Source of the DNA: Bacteriovoracaceae bacterium
GTDB taxonomy: Bacteria > Bdellovibrionota > Bacteriovoracia > Bacteriovoracales > Bacteriovoracaceae
Assembly: GCA_947448095.1 (NCBI GenBank)
Contig: CANFNN010000037.1
Coordinates: forward strand, 1-14,918
DNA length: 14,918 nt
Direction: 5' to 3'
The position numbers and the translations under genes were made by a program. Within the stretch, counting starts at the first letter, position 1, and the number at the start of each line of letters is the position of its first letter. Below the pieces are notes generated by a model. It saw nothing but the letters and a program-made list of their open reading frames with translations, made no database searches and was not told the DNA's origin. Below, in pieces: positions 6,231-13,918 of the stretch.

Positions 6231-9200
6231 GCGAGAGGCTCCATTGTGTAGGTGCTTCTTTCAATCGTTTTTAAAAGTGCTTCAGTCGTATCAAGTGACG
6301 TCAAACAAAGAAGTCCTCTTTCTACGGCACATCGTCTCATTTTAAAACCGTCTGATTCAACGTTTTTACTTTTTGAAATAGTATTAATGATTAAAGAAAT
6401 TCTTCCAGACTTAATTTCTTTAAGAATATCATTTTCAGATTGGCCAATTTTATCAACCGTCTTAACCTGAATTCCTTCGTCTCTCAGAAGTTTTGCTGTT
6501 CCCGCTGTCGCTACAAAATCAAAGCCAACGCTATAAAAGCGTTTGAAAAGTTTTAAGGCTTCTTCTTTATCTAAGTCATTAATGGTTGCTAGGATGGTTC
6601 CAGAGTCAGGGATAATCATTCCTGCCGCCACAAAAGCTTTGTGAAGTGCTTTCTCAAATACTTTATCTTTCCCCATGACCTCACCAGTTGATTTCATCTC
6701 TGGCCCAAGTGCGATTTCTACGTCAGAGAGTTTTGCGAAGGAAAAGACCGGAACTTTAACGGCAATATCATCTTTCGGTTCAAGTGTGCCATGAAAGAGA
6801 CCTTGCTTTATTAGGCTCTCACCTAATAAGGCCTTAGTCGCTACTTTTGCCATCTGAACGCCAGTCACTTTAGAAAGAAAGGGAACTGTTCTTGAAGCTC
6901 TTGGATTGACTTCAATCACGAACACGTCACCTTGATAAATCACGAACTGAAGATTCACTAGGCCTTTAATGTTCAGAGCTTTAGTAATAGTAAGGGTAGT
7001 GGCCGACAGGCGGTCTAAAATATCTTTAGAAACCGTTTGGGGAGGATAAACAGCAATTGAATCTCCGGAGTGAACTCCCGCTTTTTCAATATGCTCCATA
7101 ATTCCTGGAATAAAAACAGTCTCACCATCACAAATGGCGTCAACTTCCATCTCTCGTCCAATCATGTATCGATCAATTAGTACCGGATGCTCAGGATTTA
7201 TCTGAACGGCCCTTTTCATATAATCTAATAGCTCATCTTCGTTATAAACTATCTCCATCGCGCGACCACCCAGCACATAGGAAGGTCTTACGATGACTGG
7301 AAATCCAAGGTGGGCAGACTTTTCAACAGCTTCATCTACCGAGGTCACTGTGCAACCAAGTGGCTGAGCTATGTCGAGACCTCGAAGAAGTTCTTCAAAG
7401 CGCTTACGGTTTTCGGCGCGGTCGATATCATCAACCGAAGTGCCGAGGATTTTTACCCCACGTTTTGACAAAGGTTCGGCCAGATTGATTGCGGTTTGGC
7501 CACCAAACTGAACGATGACACCAATTGGTTTTTCACGTTCCACGACATTGAAAACGTCTTCAACCGTTAAGGGTTCAAAGTAAAGTCTGTCCGAGATATT
7601 AAAATCGGTTGAAACGGTTTCTGGGTTATTATTGATAACGATTGCTTCATAACCCATTGAGCGAATGGCATCGATGGCGTGAACTGTCGCGTAGTCAAAT
7701 TCAATCCCTTGACCAATTCGTATTGGACCAGAACCTAGAACGATAACTTTTTGTTTGGTTGATTCTAAAACTTCATCTTGAGATTCAAAGGTTGAATAAT
7801 AATAAGGAGTCGTCGATTCAAATTCTCCGGCACAAGTATCAACCATTTTGAAAACTGGCATGATGCCATGTTTTTTTCGCCACTGATAAAAATCACTTTC
7901 TGGTTCTTGGAAGAGTTTTGAAAGGTAGATATCCGAGAACCCTTGGCGCTTGGCCTGGCGTATGGTCTCAGGAGTTTTTCCTTTTTCTAAAAGAAGTTTT
8001 TCAGTTTTGATAATGTTTTGAATCTTTCTTAAAAAGAAAAAATCTATTTTTGTAAGCTCGTTGATTGACTCTGCAGTCATTCCCTGGCGAAGACCTTCTG
8101 CCACTGCAAACAGGCGCTCGTCATCTTGTTTAAGAATCTTTTCAGTGATTTCTGCGATCGATTTACCTTTCAAAGAGGGAAGCTCCAAATGGTAGAGACC
8201 CACTTCTAGTGAGCGAACAGCTTTGAGAAGTGACTCTTCAAGGTTTCTGCCGATTGCCATCACTTCGCCAGTCGCCTTCATTTGAGTTCCAAGCCGACGA
8301 TTGGCAGTAACGAATTTATCGAAAGGAAAGCGCGGGATTTTAAAAATAACGTAATCTAAAGCTGGCTCAAAACAAGCAAAAGTTTTTTTCGTTACTGGAT
8401 TAATAATTTCATCCAGAGTCATACCAATGGCAATTTTTGCAGCAATTTTAGCAATCGGATAGCCTGTGGCCTTGGATGCCAAAGCCGAAGACCTAGAAAC
8501 TCGAGGATTCACTTCAATCACGTAGTATTGAAACGAATGAGGATCCATGGCGTATTGAACGTTGCATCCTCCTTCAATTTTCAAGGCGCGGATGATTTTA
8601 AGCGCTGAGCTTCTTAGCAGTTGATATTCTTTATCACTAAGAGTTTGGCTTGGGGCCACAACGATTGAATCCCCGGTATGGACTCCTACAGGGTCAATGT
8701 TTTCCATGTTACAAACAATGATACAGTTATCACGGCGATCGCGAATAACTTCATATTCCACTTCTTTAAAACCTGCAATGGATCGTTCAATTAAGCACTG
8801 ACCAATAGGAGAAGCAGCAATTCCTGAATTGGTAATATGAATGAGTTCTTTTTCGCTCAGGGCGATCCCGCCACCCGTACCACCAAGAGTAAAGGCCGGT
8901 CTCACGATCAGCGGATAGCCAATTTTATTCGCGAACTCTAATGATTCATCGATGTTGGTTACGATACGACTATCAGGAACAGGTTCCCCAATTTCGCGCA
9001 TAAGGTCTTTAAACAATTTTCGATCTTCCGCTTTTTGAATGGTATCAATTTTACAACCCAGAAGTTGAACACCTAGGCGTTTTAAATGCCCTTCTTCTTC
9101 AAGTTTAACAGCCAAATTGAGAGCTGTTTGTCCGCCAAGGGTTGGAAGTAGCCCATCAGGTTTTTCTTTATGAATTATTTTTAAAAGAAATTCTGTCGTA

Positions 9201-9406
9201 AGAGGTTCGATGTAAACCTTATGAGCAGTTTCTTTATCAGTCATGATAGTGGCCGGGTTTGAATTCACCAGGACTACTTCAATTCCTTCTTCAATCAGAG
9301 ATTTTACGGCCTGAGTGCCAGAGTAATCAAACTCAGCTGCTTGACCAATCACGATTGGACCAGAACCAATAACCAAAACTTTTTTAATTTGAGGATTTTT
9401 TCCCAT
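6227..9406 (-). CDS. carB: Carbamoyl-phosphate synthase large subunit
   Basis: Uses ammonia from CarA, bicarbonate and two ATP to make carbamoyl phosphate for pyrimidines and arginine. The 1059 residues contain the expected duplicated halves. The first (1 to about 400) has GSGPIVIGQAAEFDYSG (14-30), LGGQTALNLA (90-99) and the ATP-grasp element IEVNPRVSRSSALASKATG (297-315). An oligomerisation region of about 400-550 follows. The second half opens with GSGPIRIGQGIEFDYA (558-573) and has IEVNPRASRTVPFLSKVTG (831-849). The C-terminal MGS-type allosteric domain (about 935-1059) keeps ATAGT (966-970), Lys986 and the Asn-Thr of LIINT (1008-1009). These are the positions that bind UMP in E. coli, so pyrimidine feedback is likely retained. 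The ATG at 9406 has AAGGA at seven bases and follows the carA stop by two bases. Confidence 0.98.
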   Translation of the reverse strand: MGKNPQIKKVLVIGSGPIVIGQAAEFDYSGTQAVKSLIEEGIEVVLVNSNPATIMTDKETAHKVYIEPLTTEFLLKIIHKEKPDGLLPTLGGQTALNLAVKLEEEGHLKRLGVQLLGCKIDTIQKAEDRKLFKDLMREIGEPVPDSRIVTNIDESLEFANKIGYPLIVRPAFTLGGTGGGIALSEKELIHITNSGIAASPIGQCLIERSIAGFKEVEYEVIRDRRDNCIIVCNMENIDPVGVHTGDSIVVAPSQTLSDKEYQLLRSSALKIIRALKIEGGCNVQYAMDPHSFQYYVIEVNPRVSRSSALASKATGYPIAKIAAKIAIGMTLDEIINPVTKKTFACFEPALDYVIFKIPRFPFDKFVTANRRLGTQMKATGEVMAIGRNLEESLLKAVRSLEVGLYHLELPSLKGKSIAEITEKILKQDDERLFAVAEGLRQGMTAESINELTKIDFFFLRKIQNIIKTEKLLLEKGKTPETIRQAKRQGFSDIYLSKLFQEPESDFYQWRKKHGIMPVFKMVDTCAGEFESTTPYYYSTFESQDEVLESTKQKVIVLGSGPIRIGQGIEFDYATVHAIDAIRSMGYEAIVINNNPETVSTDFNISDRLYFEPLTVEDVFNVVEREKPIGVIVQFGGQTAINLAEPLSKRGVKILGTSVDDIDRAENRKRFEELLRGLDIAQPLGCTVTSVDEAVEKSAHLGFPVIVRPSYVLGGRAMEIVYNEDELLDYMKRAVQINPEHPVLIDRYMIGREMEVDAICDGETVFIPGIMEHIEKAGVHSGDSIAVYPPQTVSKDILDRLSATTLTITKALNIKGLVNLQFVIYQGDVFVIEVNPRASRTVPFLSKVTGVQMAKVATKALLGESLIKQGLFHGTLEPKDDIAVKVPVFSFAKLSDVEIALGPEMKSTGEVMGKDKVFEKALHKAFVAAGMIIPDSGTILATINDLDKEEALKLFKRFYSVGFDFVATAGTAKLLRDEGIQVKTVDKIGQSENDILKEIKSGRISLIINTISKSKNVESDGFKMRRCAVERGLLCLTSLDTTEALLKTIERSTYTMEPLA

Positions 9407-9408
9407 TT

Positions 9409-10482
9409 CTAGTTCCTTATTGCTTTTAAAAAATCATCAAATAACCAATTCGTATCTTCAGGACCAGGGCAAGCTTCCGGGTGATATTGAACCGAGAATG
9501 CCGGCAAAGTTTTATGCTTAAGGCCCTCGATCGATTTATCATTGATATTAATTTGGGTTATTTCGAGATCAGAAGTTGCTACGGATTTTTCTGTCACCGC
9601 GTAGCCGTGATTTTGAGAAGTCATAAAGACTTTATCCAGTTTTAGGTCTTTTACCGGATGGTTTCCACCTCGGTTACCGAATTTCATTTTTTCAGTATCT
9701 GCTCCGTTAGCAAGAGCAAAAAGTTGATGTCCCATACAAATAGAGAACATGGGATAGGTTTTTTGAAGAGATCTAATCACTGGTAGTACTTCAGTTATGT
9801 CCTTAGGGTTTCCCGGACCATTTGAAAGCAATATCCCTTGCGGTCTGTAACTTTCAATCATATCAACCGTGGCGTTCCAAGGCACCACAACGACGTCGCA
9901 GTCTCTTTTTAAAAGAGAGCGAAGAATATTTTTTTTGTATCCAAAATCCATCATCACTATGCGTTTGCCTTCACCTGGGAAATGAATTGGGTTTTTGGTC
10001 GAGACCCTGGCAATCTGATCTGTTCCCATGGAGCGTGATAAAACCAACTGAATATTATGCAGGGGATAGTCCACTGGGACTAACACAGCTTTCATCACAC
10101 CACGATCGCGTATTTTTTTTGTCAATTCTCTAGTGTCGATCCCAGCGATGGCCGGAACTTTGAAGCGTTTTAAAAGTTCTCTCAGCGAGTATTCGTTTCT
10201 CCAGTTGGATCCTTCCTCTGCACATTCCCTGACTACCATTCCTTTCAGAACGGGTGAGAGAGATTCGAAATCATCTTTATTCACACCATAGTTACCAATC
10301 AAAGGGTAAGTCATCACCACAATCTGATCACAATAAGAGGGATCAGAAAGTATTTCCTGATATCCAGTCATACTGGTGTTGAAAACAAGTTCTCCTAAAG
10401 AGAACATGCTATCAATGTCGAACCCGACTGATTCTCCGAGATATTCTTCGCCTGTCTCGAGCACGAGCTTTATCTGTTTCAT
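9409..10482 (-). CDS. carA: Carbamoyl-phosphate synthase small (glutaminase) subunit
   Basis: Hydrolyses glutamine and passes ammonia through a tunnel to CarB. From the chosen start it is 357 residues, slightly short of the E. coli protein and close to Bacillus-type ones. The N-terminal domain has LVFNTSMTGYQEILSDPSY (32-50) and a KGMVVRE segment. The class I glutamine amidotransferase domain has LLSNGPGNP (218-226), the nucleophile Cys249 in SICMGHQ, TSQNHGYAV (288-296), and His334/Glu336 in QYHPEA. The frame extends to 10506, but the ATG at 10482 gives the family N-terminus (MKQIKLVLETGEEYLGE), has GGAG at six bases, and overlaps the pyrB stop by one base as TAATG. Secure. Confidence 0.97.
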   Translation of the reverse strand: MKQIKLVLETGEEYLGESVGFDIDSMFSLGELVFNTSMTGYQEILSDPSYCDQIVVMTYPLIGNYGVNKDDFESLSPVLKGMVVRECAEEGSNWRNEYSLRELLKRFKVPAIAGIDTRELTKKIRDRGVMKAVLVPVDYPLHNIQLVLSRSMGTDQIARVSTKNPIHFPGEGKRIVMMDFGYKKNILRSLLKRDCDVVVVPWNATVDMIESYRPQGILLSNGPGNPKDITEVLPVIRSLQKTYPMFSICMGHQLFALANGADTEKMKFGNRGGNHPVKDLKLDKVFMTSQNHGYAVTEKSVATSDLEITQININDKSIEGLKHKTLPAFSVQYHPEACPGPEDTNWLFDDFLKAIRN

Positions 10483-11387
10483 TAGGTTCTCCCTTTCATG
10501 GTCCATTCCAAAATTGCCATTCTTGCCGCTACGCCATTATTCATTTGTTTAAAAATTCGAGATTGAGAGTGTTCGACCATATCATCAGATATTTCTACAC
10601 CGCGGTTAAAAGGTCCGGGATGGAGAATGATGGCATTCTTCTTCATGCTTAACTGTCTTCGGTGATTCATACCATATTGATGGTGATAGGCCTTTGGGTC
10701 TAGGTCAAGATTCTCGTGACGCTCGAGTTGAATTCTTAGCATCATGACGGCATCAACTTCAGGGAGTATTTGATCAAAGTCTGATTTCTGGACATTAGGC
10801 TCATTTACTTCAGGGATAAGCGAATCTGGGCCACAGAGATAAATTTGCATGCCAAATATTTTTGCTGCCACCATCAAAGAGCCTGCGACTCTTGAGTGTT
10901 TGATATCGCCGCAGACGGCAATTTTTAAACCGGCCAGGATTTCAAATTCTTGAAACAGTGTTAATAGATCAAGGAGCCCTTGTGAAGGGTGCTCATATTT
11001 TCCCGCTCCTGCATTAATCAGAGGAAGCTTTAGGAAAGGTTTCATTTGTTCAATAATGTGGTCATCAGCGTGACGAAAAATCAGCCCATCCACACCGAGG
11101 CTCTCTAGTGACTTCAAAGTGTCATAGACAGTTTCTCCTTTTTTTACACTGGAATGTTCAGGTACAAAATTCACGATGTCGGCACCCAAGCGCTTGGCAG
11201 CGATTTCAAATGAGCAGCGGGTTCTTGTGCTCGGCTCATAAAAGACATTGGCAAATATTCGGTTTTGTAAAAGATGATGAATGACTTCGGGTCGGTGTTG
11301 GTTTTGAAAAAAGAATTGCGCCCTGTGAATGAGGGATAATAGCTCGGACTGGGAGAAACTAGAGAGAGACAGGAAATGCTTGATCAT
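10482..11387 (-). CDS. pyrB: Aspartate carbamoyltransferase catalytic chain
   Basis: Joins carbamoyl phosphate to aspartate, the committed step of pyrimidine synthesis. The 301-residue protein has the carbamoyl-phosphate loop FYEPSTRTRCSFE (49-61), the mobile loop SSVKKGET (79-86), HPSQ (133-136), GDIKHSRV (160-167), an aspartate-site RIQLER (218-223) and HPGPFNRGVEI (256-266). There is no adjacent pyrI regulatory chain, so it probably acts as a simple catalytic trimer as in Bacillus or, in other lineages, with an inactive dihydroorotase partner. It is first in the operon. The ATG has AGGAG four bases upstream, and about 180 bases of divergent control region separate it from uvrB. It feeds on the product of the CarAB genes behind it. 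Its product needs a dihydroorotase that is not encoded here. Confidence 0.97.
   Translation of the reverse strand: MIKHFLSLSSFSQSELLSLIHRAQFFFQNQHRPEVIHHLLQNRIFANVFYEPSTRTRCSFEIAAKRLGADIVNFVPEHSSVKKGETVYDTLKSLESLGVDGLIFRHADDHIIEQMKPFLKLPLINAGAGKYEHPSQGLLDLLTLFQEFEILAGLKIAVCGDIKHSRVAGSLMVAAKIFGMQIYLCGPDSLIPEVNEPNVQKSDFDQILPEVDAVMMLRIQLERHENLDLDPKAYHHQYGMNHRRQLSMKKNAIILHPGPFNRGVEISDDMVEHSQSRIFKQMNNGVAARMAILEWTMKGRT
10489..10492 (-). promoter_or_regulatory. Ribosome-binding site that fixes the carA start
   Basis: On the minus strand GGAG lies six bases before the ATG at 10482, within the last codons of pyrB. It supports the shorter carA and a stop-start TAATG junction. Confidence 0.75.
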
Positions 11388-11567
11388 TCTTCTCCTGAAG
11401 TAGCTTTGAATTGTTGAAAGAAAATTGAAAAGGAATAGAGTTTACTAACGACTTGAAGGCGTGATAATTTAAATTGATGCAGGGAAGCATCGAACACATA
11501 AGACTATCCTAGACTGAAGATTAAGCTTAATTTCCATCAACCGCGACCGTTTTGCAAGAGTAAATAT
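11388..11567. promoter_or_regulatory. Divergent control region between the pyr operon and uvrB
   Basis: 180 bases with no coding frame. Two perfect palindromes stand out: AATTTAAATT (11466-11475) and the 12-base ATTAAGCTTAAT (11520-11531). GATGC-AGGGAA-GCATC (11476-11491) makes a small five-pair hairpin. Promoters for both strands must lie here, but no element pair is convincing. I see no attenuator with a terminator stem ahead of pyrB and no convincing LexA-type operator ahead of uvrB. Confidence 0.45.
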
Positions 11568-13568
11568 ATGACAACGAAATTCAAATTAGAATCGTCTTTT
11601 CTGCCTATGGGAGATCAGCCTTTTGCGATTGAAAAACTCACGCAAGCCTTCAAAGACAAGCAGCCATTTCAGACACTTCTGGGCGTCACGGGCTCTGGAA
11701 AGACCTTTGCCATGGCGAACATCATCCAGAACCTTGGCAAAAAAACTCTTATCCTAGCTCCCAATAAAACGCTCGCGGCCCAGCTGTTTGGTGAGTTTAA
11801 GGAGTTTTTCCCTCATAATGCTGTTGAGTACTTCGTTTCTTACTACGATTACTACCAACCGGAAGCCTATGTGCCAGGATCTGATACGTATATTGAAAAA
11901 GATTCGGCCATTAATGATGAGATTGATAAACTCCGCCATTCAGCGACCCGTTCCCTTTTTGATCGCGAAGATGTCATCGTGGTGGCTTCGGTAAGTTGTA
12001 TCTATGGTATTGGAGCACCCGAAGAATATTATAATCAACGTATCATTCTTTTTAATCAGGACAAGCTAGATCGAGATGAATTTCTCAGGAGACTTGTAGA
12101 GATTCAGTATCAAAGAAATGACGTGGACTTTCACCGGGGAACTTTTAGAGTGAGAGGAGACGTGGTTGAAATCTTTCCTGCCTATGAAGAATCTCAAGTT
12201 GTGCGTATCGAGTTTTTTGATGATGTCATCGACGGGATTTCAATCATTGATCCCTTGAGAGGAAAGGTGATTCAATCCTTAAGCCGGGTAGATATTTATC
12301 CAAAAAGTCACTATGTGGTTGGGAAAGATAAGTTGAAGCTTGCGATTGAAAAAATAAAACTTGAGCTGCGCGAGCGGCTCAAGGAACTTGAATCCCAGAA
12401 TAAATTAGTGGAAGTGCAGCGTTTGCAGCAGCGAACACTGTTAGATCTGGAAATGCTTGAAGAGATGGGGTTTTGTCCCGGGATTGAAAACTACTCTCGG
12501 CATATGTCGGGTGCAAGTGCGGGAGAGCCACCACCAACTCTCATTGATTATTTTAAGAAAGATTTTTTAATGATTGTAGATGAATCCCACGTCACAATTC
12601 CTCAGGTTGGAGGAATGTACAAAGGGGACAGGGCGAGAAAACAAAACTTAGTCGACTATGGTTTTCGCCTCCCAAGTGCTTTAGACAACCGTCCTTTAAA
12701 CTTTCCTGAGTTTGAGTCCAAAATGGATCAGGTTCTTTTTGTTTCGGCCACTCCGGCCAAGTATGAACTTGAACAGACTCAAGGTGAGTACGTTGAACAA
12801 ATTATTCGTCCGACCGGACTTCTAGATCCCATCATTGATTTTAAAGACGCTAAAAACCAAGTTGATGACATGCTGATTGAGGCCAAAAAAGTCATCGCTA
12901 AAGGACATAGGGTTTTAGTCACAACTTTAACTAAGCGTCTGGCCGAGGAATTGACTAGCTTCTATAAGGGCGTAGGAATGAGGGTGAAGTACCTTCATTC
13001 TGAAATTGAAACGCTTGAGAGAATGGAGATCATTCGGGATCTTCGCTTAGGTGAGTTTGATATTCTAGTAGGGATTAATCTCTTGCGTGAAGGATTAGAT
13101 ATCCCAGAGGTCTCGCTGGTAGGAATCTTGGATGCAGATAAAGAAGGGTTTTTAAGGTCCACTCGCTCCTTGGTTCAGACCATTGGCCGTGCCGCCAGGA
13201 ACTCGGAGGGAAGGGTCATACTCTACGGCTTCAAAAGGACACCCAGTATTGACGAGGCCATGAAAGTCACTGCTGAGCGGCGAGAAAAGCAAGGGCAATA
13301 TAATGTTATCCATGGAATCACCCCGAAAACCATCCTTAAGAAAGTGAGTGGGGGCGTGATTGAGATTCTCAGAGGAGTCAAGAAAACTGATAAAAAAGGG
13401 CGGGTTAAGGAAAATTCCGAGCAAGTTCTTTCTCCTCAGGCAATTGATGCTAAAATAGTACAGTTAAAACAAATGATGAAAGAGGCTTCTCAAGGATTAA
13501 GATTCGAAGAAGCGGCAAAATTAAGGGACGAAGTGAAAAAATTAACAGACCTGAGATTCATGCTATGA
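11568..13568 (+). CDS. uvrB: UvrABC excision repair subunit B
   Basis: Damage-verifying helicase-like subunit of nucleotide excision repair; it is loaded by UvrA and recruits UvrC. Full length at 666 residues. Walker A is GVTGSGKT (39-46). The damage-probing beta-hairpin with its aromatic cluster is at 92-112, and the DESH box at 338-341. Further helicase motifs are VSATPAKYE (392-400) and QTIGRAARN (537-545). The C-terminal UVR motif that contacts UvrC is at about 626-661 (GLRFEEAAKLRDEVKKL). The ATG at 11568 has only a weak AGAG site at seven bases. The gene faces away from the pyr operon. Its TGA overlaps the next ATG as ATGA, so the downstream genes probably depend on its translation. No damaged motif is seen. 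Confidence 0.98.
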   Translation: MTTKFKLESSFLPMGDQPFAIEKLTQAFKDKQPFQTLLGVTGSGKTFAMANIIQNLGKKTLILAPNKTLAAQLFGEFKEFFPHNAVEYFVSYYDYYQPEAYVPGSDTYIEKDSAINDEIDKLRHSATRSLFDREDVIVVASVSCIYGIGAPEEYYNQRIILFNQDKLDRDEFLRRLVEIQYQRNDVDFHRGTFRVRGDVVEIFPAYEESQVVRIEFFDDVIDGISIIDPLRGKVIQSLSRVDIYPKSHYVVGKDKLKLAIEKIKLELRERLKELESQNKLVEVQRLQQRTLLDLEMLEEMGFCPGIENYSRHMSGASAGEPPPTLIDYFKKDFLMIVDESHVTIPQVGGMYKGDRARKQNLVDYGFRLPSALDNRPLNFPEFESKMDQVLFVSATPAKYELEQTQGEYVEQIIRPTGLLDPIIDFKDAKNQVDDMLIEAKKVIAKGHRVLVTTLTKRLAEELTSFYKGVGMRVKYLHSEIETLERMEIIRDLRLGEFDILVGINLLREGLDIPEVSLVGILDADKEGFLRSTRSLVQTIGRAARNSEGRVILYGFKRTPSIDEAMKVTAERREKQGQYNVIHGITPKTILKKVSGGVIEILRGVKKTDKKGRVKENSEQVLSPQAIDAKIVQLKQMMKEASQGLRFEEAAKLRDEVKKLTDLRFML

Positions 13569-13918
13569 AATTTTTTTTCATTCTCGTGTGTTATTCAGGC
13601 CTAGTCTTTGCCCAAACGAAGACAGAAAATTTTGTCATTCAGATTCATGACCGGAGTATGTCGATTCTTTCACCGGAAAAGAAGAGAGCTATTTTTTCTG
13701 CACTCGTTGAGAATCAATCTCTTTCCGATCAAGTGGGTAAGTTCACAGTGAACGGTAAATTGTTAAAATTTGTTTCCGTCAAATCTGGGCAAACTGAACC
13801 GGTCGAAATTGAAAATAAAACTCCGTATAATGTGGTGTTTGTGCCTGTTAGTCCTGCATTTCAAGAAGCTGAATTAATCTTTGGCAAGAAGGCCTATGAA
13901 ATCCCATCAAAAAAATAA
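13565..13918 (+). CDS. Small secreted protein of unknown function, coupled to uvrB
   Basis: Not recognised. The 117-residue precursor has a signal peptide (MKFFFILVCYSGLVFAQ, cleavage after Ala16), giving a mature protein of about 100 residues. The only cysteine is Cys9 in the signal peptide, so there is no disulfide and no lipobox in a suitable place. Residues about 28-55 look helical with charged residues. Residues 57-112 alternate short strands (GKFTVNGKLLKFVSVKSG, EPVEIENKTPYNVVFVPV, EAELIFGKKAYEI), suggesting a small beta-sandwich. It starts in the ATGA overlap with uvrB (13565-13568) and overlaps the next gene by 23 bases. That implies co-translation although an exported protein has no obvious link to DNA repair. 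It may simply use the uvrB transcript. Confidence 0.8.
   Translation: MKFFFILVCYSGLVFAQTKTENFVIQIHDRSMSILSPEKKRAIFSALVENQSLSDQVGKFTVNGKLLKFVSVKSGQTEPVEIENKTPYNVVFVPVSPAFQEAELIFGKKAYEIPSKK

Noticed and set aside
11442..11452. TTACTAACGAC as a possible LexA operator for uvrB, by comparison with the TTAC-N3-GTAA motif I recall for Bdellovibrio
   Set aside because: Only the left half matches; the right half is CGAC, not GTAA. It is also far from the uvrB start.
11474..11493. GATGC-AGGGAA-GCATC hairpin as a pyr attenuator or terminator
   Set aside because: It has only five pairs, with no T run after it on either strand. No alternative antiterminator pairing is visible.
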